From: Selaginella moellendorffii
Lineage: Eukaryota; Streptophyta; Lycopodiopsida; Selaginellales; Selaginellaceae
Length of the DNA: 64,000 nucleotides
NCBI RefSeq assembly: GCF_000143415.4
Contig: NW_003314273.1
Coordinates: forward strand, 574,222-638,221
Reading direction: 5' to 3'
The notes below the pieces were generated by a model. It saw only the letters and a list, made by a program, of their open reading frames with translations, was not told where the DNA came from and did not search any database. Both the position numbers and the translations under genes were made by a program. Positions 14,094 through 27,034 of the stretch are shown here, piece after piece (within the stretch, counting starts at the first letter, position 1; every line of letters starts with the position of its first letter).

Positions 14094-14202
14094 CCCACAT
14101 TCTCGCTCAAACCCTAAATTCTGGAATATGCTCCATTTACATATTGTCACCTTTATAATCTAATCTTCAGTTTAGGACACGTTGCCCTAAACTACCGGGA
14201 AC

Positions 14203-14215
14203 TTCTAAACCCTAA
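14203..14215. promoter_or_regulatory. telo-box-like element upstream of the PPR-SMR gene
   Basis: The sequence CTAAACCCTAATC contains AAACCCTAA, the plant telo-box common in promoters of translation and organelle-biogenesis genes. A second copy, AAACCCTAAA, lies at about 14108. Function is inferred from the motif and position only. Confidence 0.45.
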
Positions 14216-14390
14216 TCTCTCTCCTCTATTCTTCCCAAAAACTGGATCACGCAGCGCAAAGTCTCAAGCAGTCGTTTTTGTTGAGGTCCAAGCGTCTTAA
14301 AGAGGAGCTCGAGGTCTTCATCTGGGTCTTCGAGCCTGCTCTTTTGATCGAAGGGCCAACAATCGTTCTTCCGTTCTTTGATAGCTTTTG

Positions 14391-15643
14391 TCAGGCCCAC
14401 TTGTTGGTTTGCCGGAGACGCCTCTTGGTTCCACTCTTGCCAGGAACTCCTCGCTTGCTCTTGCATTTGCCGTAGAAGAGCGTGTTCCCTCCTCCAGCCA
14501 TGTTGAGCCTGGGCGTCACAAACCTCTTCTTCTTCTTCCCTCTGCTATCTTCTTCTTCTCTTTCGCTGTGCTCGGATGGTTCTTCGTCAATCGCGGCATC
14601 GGCACTAGCGGCGGCAGCGGCAGCCTCAGCCTCTTGGATCACAATCGGCTTGGTCTGCGCGAGGCCTCGCCGCGAAGCCATGCGAGAGACGTAGGCATGG
14701 AGGACCTCCTTGTGGAGCTCCGGGGGGACGTTACCACACTGGAGCTTGAAGAGGAACCTGTTCATGGTCTGGAGCTCCCGCTTCCAGTAGAGGCAGAGAT
14801 CGTTCTCGAGCTTGTGGTCGGGCTTGTTGAGGAGGTATTCGTCCAGCCCCCCGGCCTTGTCGATGCAGCGGAGGGCGTGGGTGGTGACGTGCACGCGGAT
14901 GAATCTGTCAAGGCTGAAGCTGTAGAGACGCTTGAGCCGAACGTTGGGTTTCCATGTCCGCCGAGTCCTGCGAAGGTAGAAAAGTTTGAGATCATCAGCC
15001 TTTGTGAGAAATATGAAAGAGCTACAATCGGAATGACTAGCACTGATGCAAACAATCGTCAAAGGCAAGGCAAACAAAAGCTCGATCAATTTAGAGCTGA
15101 TGGTTCTGCTAATGCAAGCTAGGACGCTTTTTCTTTGTTTCTATGCTTGGGAACGACGATCAGGTAACACAATAAGTGAGACAAAAAATACTCTTTTGAT
15201 CGTCAAAAAAGCTTTTGGAAATCCTCCGAGCATCAAAACCAATTAACTATCAATGCACACTAGCACAAATTCAGCCAGAAAGCAGAAAAAAGAAGGGACA
15301 AGAACACAATGCCAAAACTTCCAAAAGCTCGTCAGGAAATCCTTTAGAAATCTTCCTAGCAAACCAAAGACCAATCTTTACTGGAAGCTTACAGTAATGC
15401 ACAAGAAGAAAAAAGAAGACCAAGAACACAATGCAGGCTTGATACTTACTTGTTACCCCCCTTCTCGCTCACTTTGTTCCCAAACTGGATGTGGCGACCA
15501 GCGAAAATGCCACGCTTGGCCCGGCCCATGATGATCTTCTCGCCATTCAGCACAACCCTGGCCCTGTTACTCTTCATCCGGTTGCGGCACATCTTCTCCG
15601 CCGCCTTGAGCAGCTGATCCTTCCAAAATCCCGATCTCGGCAT
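14391..15643 (-). CDS. large ribosomal subunit protein bL28m, mitochondrial
   Basis: Exon 1 (15643-15450) and exon 2 (14967-14391) are joined over a 482-bp intron and give 256 residues. The bL28 core is clear: KRGIFAGRHIQFGNKVSEKG, then TRRTWKPNVRLKRLYSFSLD, HVTTHALRCIDKAGGLDEYLL. A downstream helical region and a long lysine/alanine-rich C-terminal extension (from about residue 165) are typical of mitochondrial rather than bacterial L28. It is a structural protein of the mitoribosome large subunit. The intron is unusually long for this window and carries a ~28-bp direct repeat. Only 67 bp separate its start codon from that of the divergent EMC8/9 gene. Confidence 0.88.
15279..15437 (+). repeat. 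direct repeat inside the bL28m intron
   Basis: A block containing AGAAAAAAGAAG followed by CAAGAACACAATGC occurs near 15283-15311 and again near 15407-15434, with a few mismatches. The spacing is about 124 bp. The two copies may mark a small internal duplication that lengthened this intron. Confidence 0.55.
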
Positions 15644-15710
15644 CGCGTCGTCGCATAAACCCTAGAAATATTTTGACAAGAAATTTAGGGCTCTTCCCAT
15701 CTGGTCGAGA
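15644..15710. promoter_or_regulatory. 67-bp bidirectional promoter with telo-boxes (bL28m / EMC8)
   Basis: Only 67 bp lie between the two divergent start codons, so both promoters and both 5' leaders must share this DNA or overlap coding sequence. It contains AAACCCTAG at 15657-15665 and the reverse-oriented TTTAGGG at 15684-15690, two telo-box-type elements facing opposite genes. No TATA box is seen. Confidence 0.6.
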
Positions 15711-16573
15711 ATGAAGTACCAGATCTCCCAGACGGCCTACGTCAAGCTTGCGCTCCACGCCCTCAAGCACAGATCAGCAGCTGTGAATGGGATTCTAGTC
15801 GGCAGAGTAAGCGGCGGGGGCGGCGGCGGAGGGGCGGAGGAGGATTCCGCCTCTACCGTCTCGATTGTGGACTGTGTGCCCCTCTTTCACGGCCAGTTGG
15901 GTTTGCTTCCCATGCTAGAGCTTGCTTTGACACAGGTAAGCGATTCTTCCTCCAGAAAGAATGGTTTTTTTCTACTTTTGATCCTAGATCGAAGAGTATT
16001 TTTCCTCCCATCAAGAGGGCCTTAGCATTGTTGGATGCTACCATGCGAATGAGCGATTTGACGACTACGATCTGAGTGGAATCCCTCGAAAGATTGGCGA
16101 TCACATTGCTCGCTATTTCTCCTCGGCTTGCGTCCTTCTGGTGAGGCTATGATCCTTTGTTTTTCCTTCTGCTTCGTGCTAGAAATTTTCTAACTTCTCT
16201 TCAGCTAGACAACAGGTTGCTAGAGTCGCTCGCTAAAGCCGGAAAAAAACCGGCTGTCCAGGCAAGTTTCGTCGATCCTTGTCATGTCCCTCTTTGGCTT
16301 TGAGCTGAGATTGAAGAGTTCTCACAGCTTTTTACACGCGATTCCTCTCGAGGATGGCGCTCGGCACCAGGAAGCAGTGATCTCGTCCTCGCCGAATCCA
16401 CCGCGAACGAGATTCTCTACGATTACATCCTGGAAGGGAGGGAGCAAAGTGTCACAGACTTTGACGATCATTTGGACGATATAAGCAAGTAAGACGAGAT
16501 GGTTTCATTTGTAGCTATCAAAATTCTTACAAATTTTTTCAGGGATTGGTTGAACCCAGGCTTGTTCGATTGA
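15711..16573 (+). CDS. EMC8: ER membrane protein complex subunit 8/9 homologue
   Basis: Five exons (15711-15935, 15988-16140, 16205-16261, 16328-16488, 16543-16573) give 208 residues. The family signature runs from MKYQISQTAYVKLALHALKH through VNGILVG, the VPLFHGQLGLLPMLELAL block, EGLSIVGCYHANER and IGDHIARYF. This is an MPN-like fold without the metal-binding JAMM residues. EMC8/9 is a cytosolic subunit of the ER membrane complex, which inserts tail-anchored and multi-pass proteins. Intron 3 starts GC (CAG|GCAAGT), the same non-canonical donor as in the SET gene. A poly-Gly stretch after IL VGRVSG is a local insertion. The last exon encodes only the tail DWLNPGLFD. Confidence 0.92.
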
Positions 16574-16771
16574 TCAGCAAAAGTACTACAAATTTATAAA
16601 TGGCCCATAAGAAAAACTCCTTGTTGCGTTGTCAACGCTCGGTCAATGTGGTCAATGAGGTCAACATTTTTCTTGCATGAGATAGTCCGCCAGCAGACTA
16701 TAGGCCGCGGACCGTGGACCGTGGACTCTCCCTAATAGTGTTGGGTGACAAAGAAGCACGCAGCCCTGGCG

Positions 16772-17266
16772 ATGGCGGCAGCCATGCTCTTCCCGATTTC
16801 CTCGCCCGGATTCTCTCAGTGGCGATTTGGGCGCCGCAATTTCCAAGAGCGCCACCGTAGCGTCAAGCTAAGATCGTCCAATGCGGCCCATCCAATCGCC
16901 GCCAAGGTAAAGCTCCAGCTCCAGTTAATCGATCCTTAGTTTTCTCCTCCTCTTTTTGAAGAACAACGGCCAATTGGATGGCGATCGCGCCGGGAAGGAC
17001 GCCAGAGATGTCTTGGGCGGTGATCCAGCTGCTTGCTGCTCTCGGTGTGGATCCAGTGGCTCTGTGCAGTGCTTGACATGCTCGGGGACGGGACTGTACG
17101 TGGAGTCCATTCTAGAGAGCCAAGGGATCATCGCAAAAGTCCGATGTTTGGGTAAGCCTGGGACTCTTTTCTCTTTCTCGAGGATCTATTGTCTTGTCCA
17201 ATCACAGGTTGCGGTGGCGCTGGAAGAATCATGTGTCCTCAATGTGGAGGACGATGCCATGCTTGA
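16772..17266 (+). CDS. DnaJ-type cysteine-rich zinc-finger protein, probably plastid
   Basis: Three exons (16772-16906, 16962-17151, 17208-17266) give 127 residues. An in-frame ATG at 16745 would add nine residues. The first ~45 residues (MAAAMLFPISSPGFSQWRFG..., Ser/Arg-rich, no acid) look like a plastid transit peptide. The rest holds four CxxC-type units: CSRCGSSG, CLTCSGTG, CLGCGGAG and CPQCGG, the zinc-binding layout of the DnaJ central domain without J-domain or client-binding parts. Plant proteins of this type (BSD2, PSA2 and LQY1-like) act as thiol-disulfide or assembly chaperones in chloroplasts. Which of these it matches cannot be decided here. It sits 198 bp behind EMC8/9. Confidence 0.82.
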
Positions 17267-17643
17267 AGATCTCCCATCTTTTTGTAAATAAACCATGGTT
17301 TTGCTAGAAATCTTCTCAAGAGATAACTATCAAGTTTTTTTCTAGCGAAGAATAGTTTTTCGATCACAAGCTAAAGCTTGAGATAACATGGCGACGGGTG
17401 TGTCTTATCCACACCGACCACGTGGCAGCGTTGCTTCCCATAGCCTGGCTGTCTTTCGAGCGTTTAGGTGAGAGCTCGTATAAGCAAACTAGAGATCACT
17501 GCGAATATGCCCCAGATGTTAGATGAATTATTGTCAACCACAATTTCCCTTGGTCGCGGCTTCAAGATAGTGTTCTCCTTCCAAGTTTTTTCCTCTCTTC
17601 CTCTTTTTTTTTTCTTCTTTGCTTTGGTTGAAGGAAGAGGGCG

Positions 17644-19455
<1,812 letters not shown>

Positions 19456-19600
19456 TTCTCTCTTTCTCCCTGACGTGTTTCATACGTTAAACAATGGGAT
19501 CTAATAAACCTAGTTTCAAATAATGTGCACTTAAATTAGAGGTCCAAGTATGATGTTATATATTAGAAGTATTTGCCCAGCAAATGCTAAGTAGTTTACA

Positions 19601-19745
19601 AAGAGGTGGATGTGTGGAGAGTCTTCAACCGGATGCCAGATGGAGAGGCACAACGTTGTCTCATGGACGACCCTGATGCTCAGATACGTCCAGGCGGAGC
19701 AAACACCAGCTGTGCTACTTCAGCTTCCCGTCCTTTGACAGCTCA
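19601..19745 (+). pseudogene. relic of a PPR motif, frameshifted
   Basis: One frame reads DVWRVFNRMP, then a shift of frame continues ERHNVVSWTTLMLRYVQAEQ. Together these form the standard plant PPR phrase (A-x-x-VF-x-RMPERNVVSWT). Stops and the frame change show it is non-functional. It lies just behind glycolate oxidase and the rest of the ancestral gene is not visible. Confidence 0.6.
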
Positions 19746-20280
19746 AAGAACTCCCTTGATGCCTTCAGGTCACACATACCTTCAGGTCACTTGCATACCT
19801 TGCATCACCCACACCCGCTGCCATGGTGCCAGTCAGCTCCAAAGCTCTTCATTTCTAGCACACTCCCTCACCAGCCTTGCCTGTGGTGCTGCTCACTCAC
19901 CGCTCGCAAGTGAGTTGAAGCTGAAAGGAGGCTGGATTGTGTGCTCGACTACCATTCTACTTGTCCCTGTTATCCCTATGAGCACCTCCTCTAGGAGCTT
20001 ACAGATGTAGAGACTCTCACAGGAATGCCCACACAATTGTGTCTAAGCAAAGCAGCCATAGAGCCCTAGGAGTGCATGGTGTAACACCTGTCACCATGCC
20101 CTCTTCCCTTCCTGGCCACACGTGCATCCCTCCCATTGGCTGCCACAACATTGAGTTGATATTCCTGCTAACTATGGCCATTGGCCCTAGCCTGGGCTTG
20201 GGGTGGCCTCCCCTTCCCAAGAACTATAGCTTCTGAGGCTGCCCTAGGCCTGGGATCGGACTGTTGCAGGGTCTGGACCC
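19746..20280. other. intergenic, nothing recognised
   Basis: GC content is moderate, with C-rich tracts (for example GGTCACTTGCATACC and CCTCCCATTGGC). Short frames are open on both strands but none carries a family motif. It may continue the decayed PPR gene of 19601-19745. Confidence 0.4.
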
Positions 20281-23200
20281 TTTGTTCTTATTATTATAGA
20301 TTATTAATGTAGTGGGATTATGATATTTAAACCATTTACTTTTTTGTATAAATTAAAGTTTTGATCATGCACATTTTTGTATTTCAAACACTCACTTTGA
20401 TGAAGGTGAGAGGCACCTTTGATTGTCCCTAAAACGCATTTAAATTTACATTTATTTAATTATATCTAGAATTTTTATTATTTAAATTTCTTAAGGCTGT
20501 TTCAAAGGAAGAGTATGTTACTCAGTCATGGATTAAAAGAAGAAAAGTTAAAGAAAATAAGTGAATACTATTTTTGAAACTTTGGACAGCAGGTTCAATG
20601 AAGAACTTAGAAACAGTGGTTTTGATCTTGGAAATGAGCTTAATGTTATAAATGCAATCAAAAAATTAAACTCACTTGCATATGGCAAACTCCTCCCACT
20701 CTTATTACCAATTTTTGAGTTTGGCCAAATTTCTTTTATGGAAACCTAAGAATAATATATACCACTACTTTGATCTAATTACCATCTATCATTCTTAAGA
20801 CAATACTTGGTATTTGCGTAAGTTTTCCACTTTTTTTCAAGATATCTTTACAATAGTAAAATAATTTAATGTTAACAACTTATGTGGAATTTTTAGATGT
20901 TTTCAAATGTACATTTGGATAAAAATGAACCTTAAAAAATACAATGCAATTGCTGAAAGGCATTATCACAATTATCAATATAAAACCTCTTACTTTGTAT
21001 ATCAAAATAGATCAAATTAGGTATGTTGTGGCTAACTCTTCATAACTTTATGAAAATTATTCATGCACTTGCTCTAAGCACCCTTAACAATGCTCTTCAA
21101 CTAGTGTAATGCTATGAAATATTAAATTTTTCATTGCATGTTTTTCAACTCTCCTTCTTGTGAGGGATGGTATTATTTGTGTTCAAGGACAAGGATAAAG
21201 ATGTGGTCATATCTATAGTATTCACTATTATGCCTATGACAATGTTGGTCACATATATTAACATTATTGACATTTCCCATATTAGTATTTTTTATGTAAG
21301 TTCTTAGTGTCAATAACATTTTATTAGTGTTATTGTAATGGAAGAATTTAATTTTTCCTAGAAACAAGGAGTGCATGAGTAATGGAGGGCCCCTCACTTG
21401 AATAAAACAATCCCTCCATCCTTATCACAAGGCTTATTATTTTCAATATCAACTCACTAAATGTTTACTTTTAAGCTCATTTTTATAATAGGAGCTCTTT
21501 GTGTTGATTAATATGGTTTGAGTTTATCTTTGATTGCTTAACCTATTGCTATACATTGTCATCTATAATTGTATTCTGTGGTGGAGGCAATTTTCATTCC
21601 CTATAATCATGCTAATTATGACTTTAAAGTCACTTGGCATGATATAAGTATAAAATGAGGAGGGAAAAGCTTAAAATTTGAGGATTTTGCTCTTTGTTTT
21701 ATACTTTTCTATATCTTTTATATTCTTCTCATTTTTATTCCATTTAAAAGTTTTATTTCTACTTTTGTTTCAATCCCTTTTATGTTAGTTTTGTTTCTTA
21801 TATTTTTCTTTCATGCTTTTCCATTCCCTTTAAAAATTCCATAGATGAATTTTGTGATGTAACAATCATTTGGCTCAAAAAGTACATTAATCTCTTCATG
21901 CTCTTTGACTTTGACACAAATAAGGCCCTCTTAATAATTAGTTGTAACCATCTGTGCTTTTGAAGTTAAAAATAAGCCCCAGGTACACTAAAATAAGAAA
22001 AAGGTTCTATTTTTCTATTCTCTCACCTTACAAATTCCTTCTAAATTTTCTAGTCATTTTTCCTTTGTCCTCAATCATTATTTTTTACAATATTCTTTTT
22101 AGTTTGTGATATGCATCTTCAAATTTTCTTTTGATATGAAGAACATCTTGAGGCAACTAATTAGTTTAAGTTTTTCTCTCTCTGAAAAATATTAGATTCT
22201 TCAGGTTTTAAGAAAGTCCTATTAATTCATATATATATAATCATTTGCTCACTTTACCAAATCATAAAAGAGATTTTGGCATGAAGCCCATATCAGTCTT
22301 TAACATCAACTAGAAATTACATTACAAATCCTTATTCCTGATAAACATTAGTTTATAAAAGCATTTGAGATAAAGGAGCTATAGAAATGGAAAAAATATT
22401 AAGTTACATGCAATATATGTCAATGAATTTATTTATGTGCACTCAAACTATTGAGCTCATAAAAAAATATTAAATATGGATTATTAAGAAGAAAGAAAAG
22501 CTATCCTTGTTGACACTCAATCTAAATAGCTATTGGCAATCACTTATAAAGCCTTGGTTTATCCACTATACTTGCAATGGTGAACATTATGTTATTGTGT
22601 TTTGTGGTCTTTTTATGTTCTTGATAGAATTATTAACATTTTTTATAGAAGGTTCCAAATGTATAATAAGGATAGTGGGTAAATTAAGCATGAATGTACA
22701 TAATACATTGTTTGACTCCTTATTTTACATCTAGCTTAAATTTAATCCCAAGCCCTATATATACTCATATTACGCTATTAATAGGAAAAAATAATGGTTT
22801 TATTTTACATATTTATTTTGGTGTTAGGATTAGATAGGATTATTCCACTCCATACTTTTATTCCTTTATTCTTTAATTATATACTTAGGGATTCAATTCT
22901 GTCCCTTTGCTCAGCCCTGAAATTCAACTAGTTTATAGTTACATTATGGTAATTCACCATATATGCTATATTTGGTATCATCTCAATGAGTACTATCCAA
23001 CTAAATTGGGCAAATAATCTAATTACCTACATATAGTGAACAAAGTGGTTACATATTTGGTTGTAATAGCTTTGCATAAGTATTCAAGTATAGGTTTTTT
23101 TGCATACCATTTTATACCATATTGTATGAGTTTATACTTGGGTTTATTAAATGGATTTAAGATCTACCATTTGTACAAGCTTAAGCTTGGGTTCATAAGT

Positions 23201-26200
23201 AAGGCACATTAGCAACTTGGTTACACTTTGAATTTGCAAAATTGATGTTAGTCTATAATTGATAGTTACCTATAGCTTTGTTATAAGCTAATCCATAGCT
23301 ATTTAACACAGCATTAATGGATCCTTTTTAGGCATGATTATTATTAGATAAATCAAGATTGAAGGGATTAGCCTATTAGTTTAAGTAGTCATTATTGTAC
23401 TCTCTTATAAACTTTTATTAAACTGGATTATATAAGTAGTGCAAATACAAGTTTAGGGTTTAGTCAAGTTTAGTCCAAAATAAGGTCATTAGGGACAAAG
23501 GATCAAACATGTAAATCATCTTCTCTTCTTTAAAAGATGATTTGCATTATTTCATTGCTCATATTTTTATCATGTAAATGAGAGTCCCCACTTCTATATA
23601 TATAAATTATAATGGTCTTATGTTGTGGAATAGATTGATAAAGTGTTAAAAAATTTTATTTAAGCTTGCTATTGGAAATTTGAGTTAAAATGCTTAGTGT
23701 TAGATTAATTTTAAATTTGGTCAAAAGAGAGGGGTAGACACAAAAATGAAGTTGGTGATGTTATGTGTCATAAATCTCTATCAATAGAATATAGAATGTA
23801 TATTATATTTTGTAGTTTGAGTTAGCACTAGGCACTACCATAAGCTTTTATATTAGTAATACATGCTTACTTGTGATATTGTTTGATTAATGATTGAATC
23901 ATTATAATTCTTATATCATATTTATATGGTCTTGCAAGTTATTTATTCAAACAATTATCAACCCTAAAGTAGTTAATAGTGATGCTAGTCTACTTGCAAA
24001 TATTAACATTATAATAGCTTTGACTAAATTTTCAATAAGTGATCCTTTATTCTAAATTAGTATTGGTACTTTAGTTTTTATTGAATTCACTCATTGGATG
24101 TTGGTAAATGTTATAACATTCATGTATTATAACTTAATAGTGCATTTGTTGGCACTTGAAGTAAGCTATTAGATAAGAAAGTTGTGTAGTTGAAGCATTA
24201 ACATTACTAGCACCTATATTAGTAGAAGTGGCATTGTTATTTCAAATAATAAAGTGTTTTTCTTAAAGCTTAATTTTTCATCTATTTTTCTTATTAGTAT
24301 TTTAACTTTGTATTGGATTTGAACATGATTGAAGAAGACTGTTAGTGTGATATGAATATCAAAAGATTTGACCTTTATAATTGAGTCTTTGGTATTCACT
24401 AAGACATTTATAGATATCATTGTTGGATATTGAATATATATTATTAAATATTTATGCATATTATTGGGTCACAAGAATTTGTGTTAAAGTGAATCCATGC
24501 AATATTTTAAATAGAAGGAAGTTAGTTGAGCTTTAAGAATTTGCATTTTTGGACTAAAAGTCATTCTTTTTTTAGGATGAAAGCTTTTTTCAGAATTGTT
24601 TTTTTACTTTTTCAATGGATGATTTCCTGATTATTTTTCTAAGAAATCATTCTATTTTTGTGAGCCATTACAAACTAGTGGAAGGGTGGGAGTTTATTTC
24701 AGTTGGTTTAGACTTTAAAAGATGGTAAAAAACAATTAAGTTTAATGCAATCTAGAGTTATAGAAAAGTGGTTGTTGCGTTTTTTCTTGAGAGGTGACTT
24801 TTATGCCTTTTTTTTTTAATATTATACTTGATAACATGTTACACTTTACATTTGGATTATAATTAATGAGAGTAGTGTGCTCTCATTGATTTTGACTTAG
24901 TATTAGATGTCTAGGTTAGTTATTTGTAGTTGAGGTATTAATACATGTATTGAAGCCTATACTATTAAAGGTTGTGTACTTATACAAGTCCATTTAATAG
25001 TCTCCTTTTTAGCTTCAGTTAAGTATTGATAATTTATAATTAGCCTCTTCAATCATTAGAGGTATTAGTTAGATGTGTTAATAAAATTATTATTGTACAA
25101 TTAGATTTGAATAGTATTGTGAAATGACTATAAGTATCAAAAGCTATTTATTAGTGAGTCCTTTCAGTTATTCTATTTTTACTGTCATAATGACAAGAGG
25201 TTGATATTGCAAGTTCCCTTTATTAATCTCTACCTAAACTAGTTAAGAAATTAATTAATACATGTTAGACCAAAAGGGCACTAAAGAAGGAAATTTTAAG
25301 GTGTCATTAATCAAGCATACTTTAAAAAATGATGAGAAATTTATATTATTTGCACGCACTCATGGTTTACACTTAGAAACCCCCACAATATTGGACTTGG
25401 TCCTTCAATATTCACTATATGATAAATTTACTATGTTTGCCAAAACACCCTTTTTATCATACCCTATGTATTGGCTTTATTCAGTCGTATTGGTTACTTA
25501 TAAAAGTGTCTATATTTGTTAATTAAGTATATTTAAGAAATGTAGAAATTGTTTTATACACAATGATGTTATTCTTACCTCCAAATTTGCAATATAATGT
25601 TATTTAATATTTAGTAAGTTTTGAAGATTGTCCCAAAGACTAACACTTGGGATTGAAGTGAAAGCATAAAGTATGCTTTCATATTTAGTAAAGGGTTTAG
25701 AGTTTAAAGATAATGGGTAGGTCAAGCACGGCAAACTAAATTAATACATTAATGTGTTTATTTTTTTTTCTATTTGCATTAAGTCTAAGCCCAAGATGCT
25801 AATTAGTGGAGTATTCATATTTTGTGTTACACCACTAATATGCTAAAATAGCGTTAGGATGTTAAATGCTTTAAGAGTATTCAATATTTCTTGTTTCTAT
25901 ATATGATTAAGATTTATTTCGTGCTTTAGTTTTTTCACTCCTTAGCTATATATTTTAGAATTTAACTCTATTTTTTCATTCAATGGCCCAAAGCCCTAAA
26001 GCTCCAGTTTTGCTTTGTTACCCTTGGCACATATGTCCAAGGGTTGGGTTCCATTTTGTGGTTTCACTATATGATAAAAGGTGAAAAAAACATGTAGTAT
26101 ATTTAATTTATTTGAGTTTTGATAACTCAAATAAAATTTGTTGGACAAGATTAAAAATTAGCAATATAGATTTTAGGAATGTCAGTCTCCACTTCACCTC

Positions 26201-26257
26201 ACTCACTTTGGTTTTTTGTTTTATTTTGTAAGTGGTTTGTTGCCACTTAGAACTTTG
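20281..26257. other. AT-rich, CpG-depleted gene desert
   Basis: About 6 kb has only short open frames and no recognisable gene. By eye I count around ten CG dinucleotides in the whole stretch, far below what its base composition would give, while TG and CA are common. This is the pattern of long-methylated DNA in which methyl-C has decayed to T, as in old transposon graveyards. I found no intact terminal repeats, transposase or polymerase motif. Boundaries are set where gene-like composition resumes. Confidence 0.7.
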
Positions 26258-26910
26258 ACCATTCACCAGAAGTCTCAACATGCAGAAAGCCTAAACGCTG
26301 AAGAAACAGAGCAAGCTTGTAGAGCACAACCCAGTACGAAGATAATACCATCATCCATGAAAGAAAGAGGTAATTTAATGAGCACATAATCCCCCATGAT
26401 AAAGCACGTGAGGCACAGGCTACTGAACGCTTCCTTGGGCATCAGGCACACGTGGCATATTCAGACAGAAGCTACACAGACAAGCTACTGACTATGGACG
26501 TTCTAAGGTACTGACCCAGCGGAAAAACTCCAACCGCTCCCTCTGTAGCGGAAGATCTCCCGGGCACGTTTCCTGCTATAATTGCCTCACCCTAACACGG
26601 CCTGGAATAACAAATCCACGAGGAAGCCTGGGCAGGCCGTCAATTTCAAAGTTGAGGTAGTGCCTTGACAAAGGCTTGGACCGCAAGAGGATTCTCCTTG
26701 CTCCCATCTCCCCAACCACGCCCTACAGTGGCGTCGTGTGATCCACAATCATGCCATCCAGAAACAGCTCACCTAGACCCCACTTCGTCTTCACGGCTAT
26801 AGCAGGAAAGCAATCCCCAGCAGCCCTGTCAAAGAAGATCCTAAAGGGATCCTCCATAGAGGATTTGAAATCTTTGCCGGGCATTAGGTCAACGCATTGG
26901 CACAAGGTAG
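26258..26910 (-). pseudogene. GC-richer fragment with a broken open frame, transposon-like
   Basis: Composition jumps at ~26258 from AT-rich to balanced. On the minus strand a frame reads MPGKDFKSSMEDPF, FFDRAAGDCFPAIAVKTKW, LGELFLDGMIVDH. After a stop or frame change it continues with ILLRSKPLSRHYLNFEIDG or, in another frame, PLAVQAFVKALPQL. The breaks show it is dead. I do not recognise the protein. Sharp borders and lack of introns suggest an inserted mobile-element piece, but no terminal repeats are visible. Confidence 0.35.
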
Positions 26911-27034
26911 AGCGCGCTGGATGCCCGCCGGGGAGCTACGAGCCAGTGTGCGGAGCGCGCGGCTGCGATATTTCGAGGCAGTGGCTTGGAATCGATCGGG
27001 CTTCCTGCATTCAGCCTTGCCTGACACAGAGATA

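Noticed and set aside
20561-20749. 62-codon frame starting MNTIFETLDSRFNEEL, considered as a transposase remnant
   Set aside because: The phrase is suggestive but too short, with no catalytic motif or terminal repeats around it.
25262-25522. 86-codon frame in the AT-rich desert
   Set aside because: It has no motif, no splice context and AT-driven codon content; expected by chance in 6 kb.
20281-26257. AT-rich block considered as organelle DNA transferred to the nucleus
   Set aside because: No plastid or mitochondrial gene is recognisable, and lycophyte organelle DNA is not this AT-rich in known cases.
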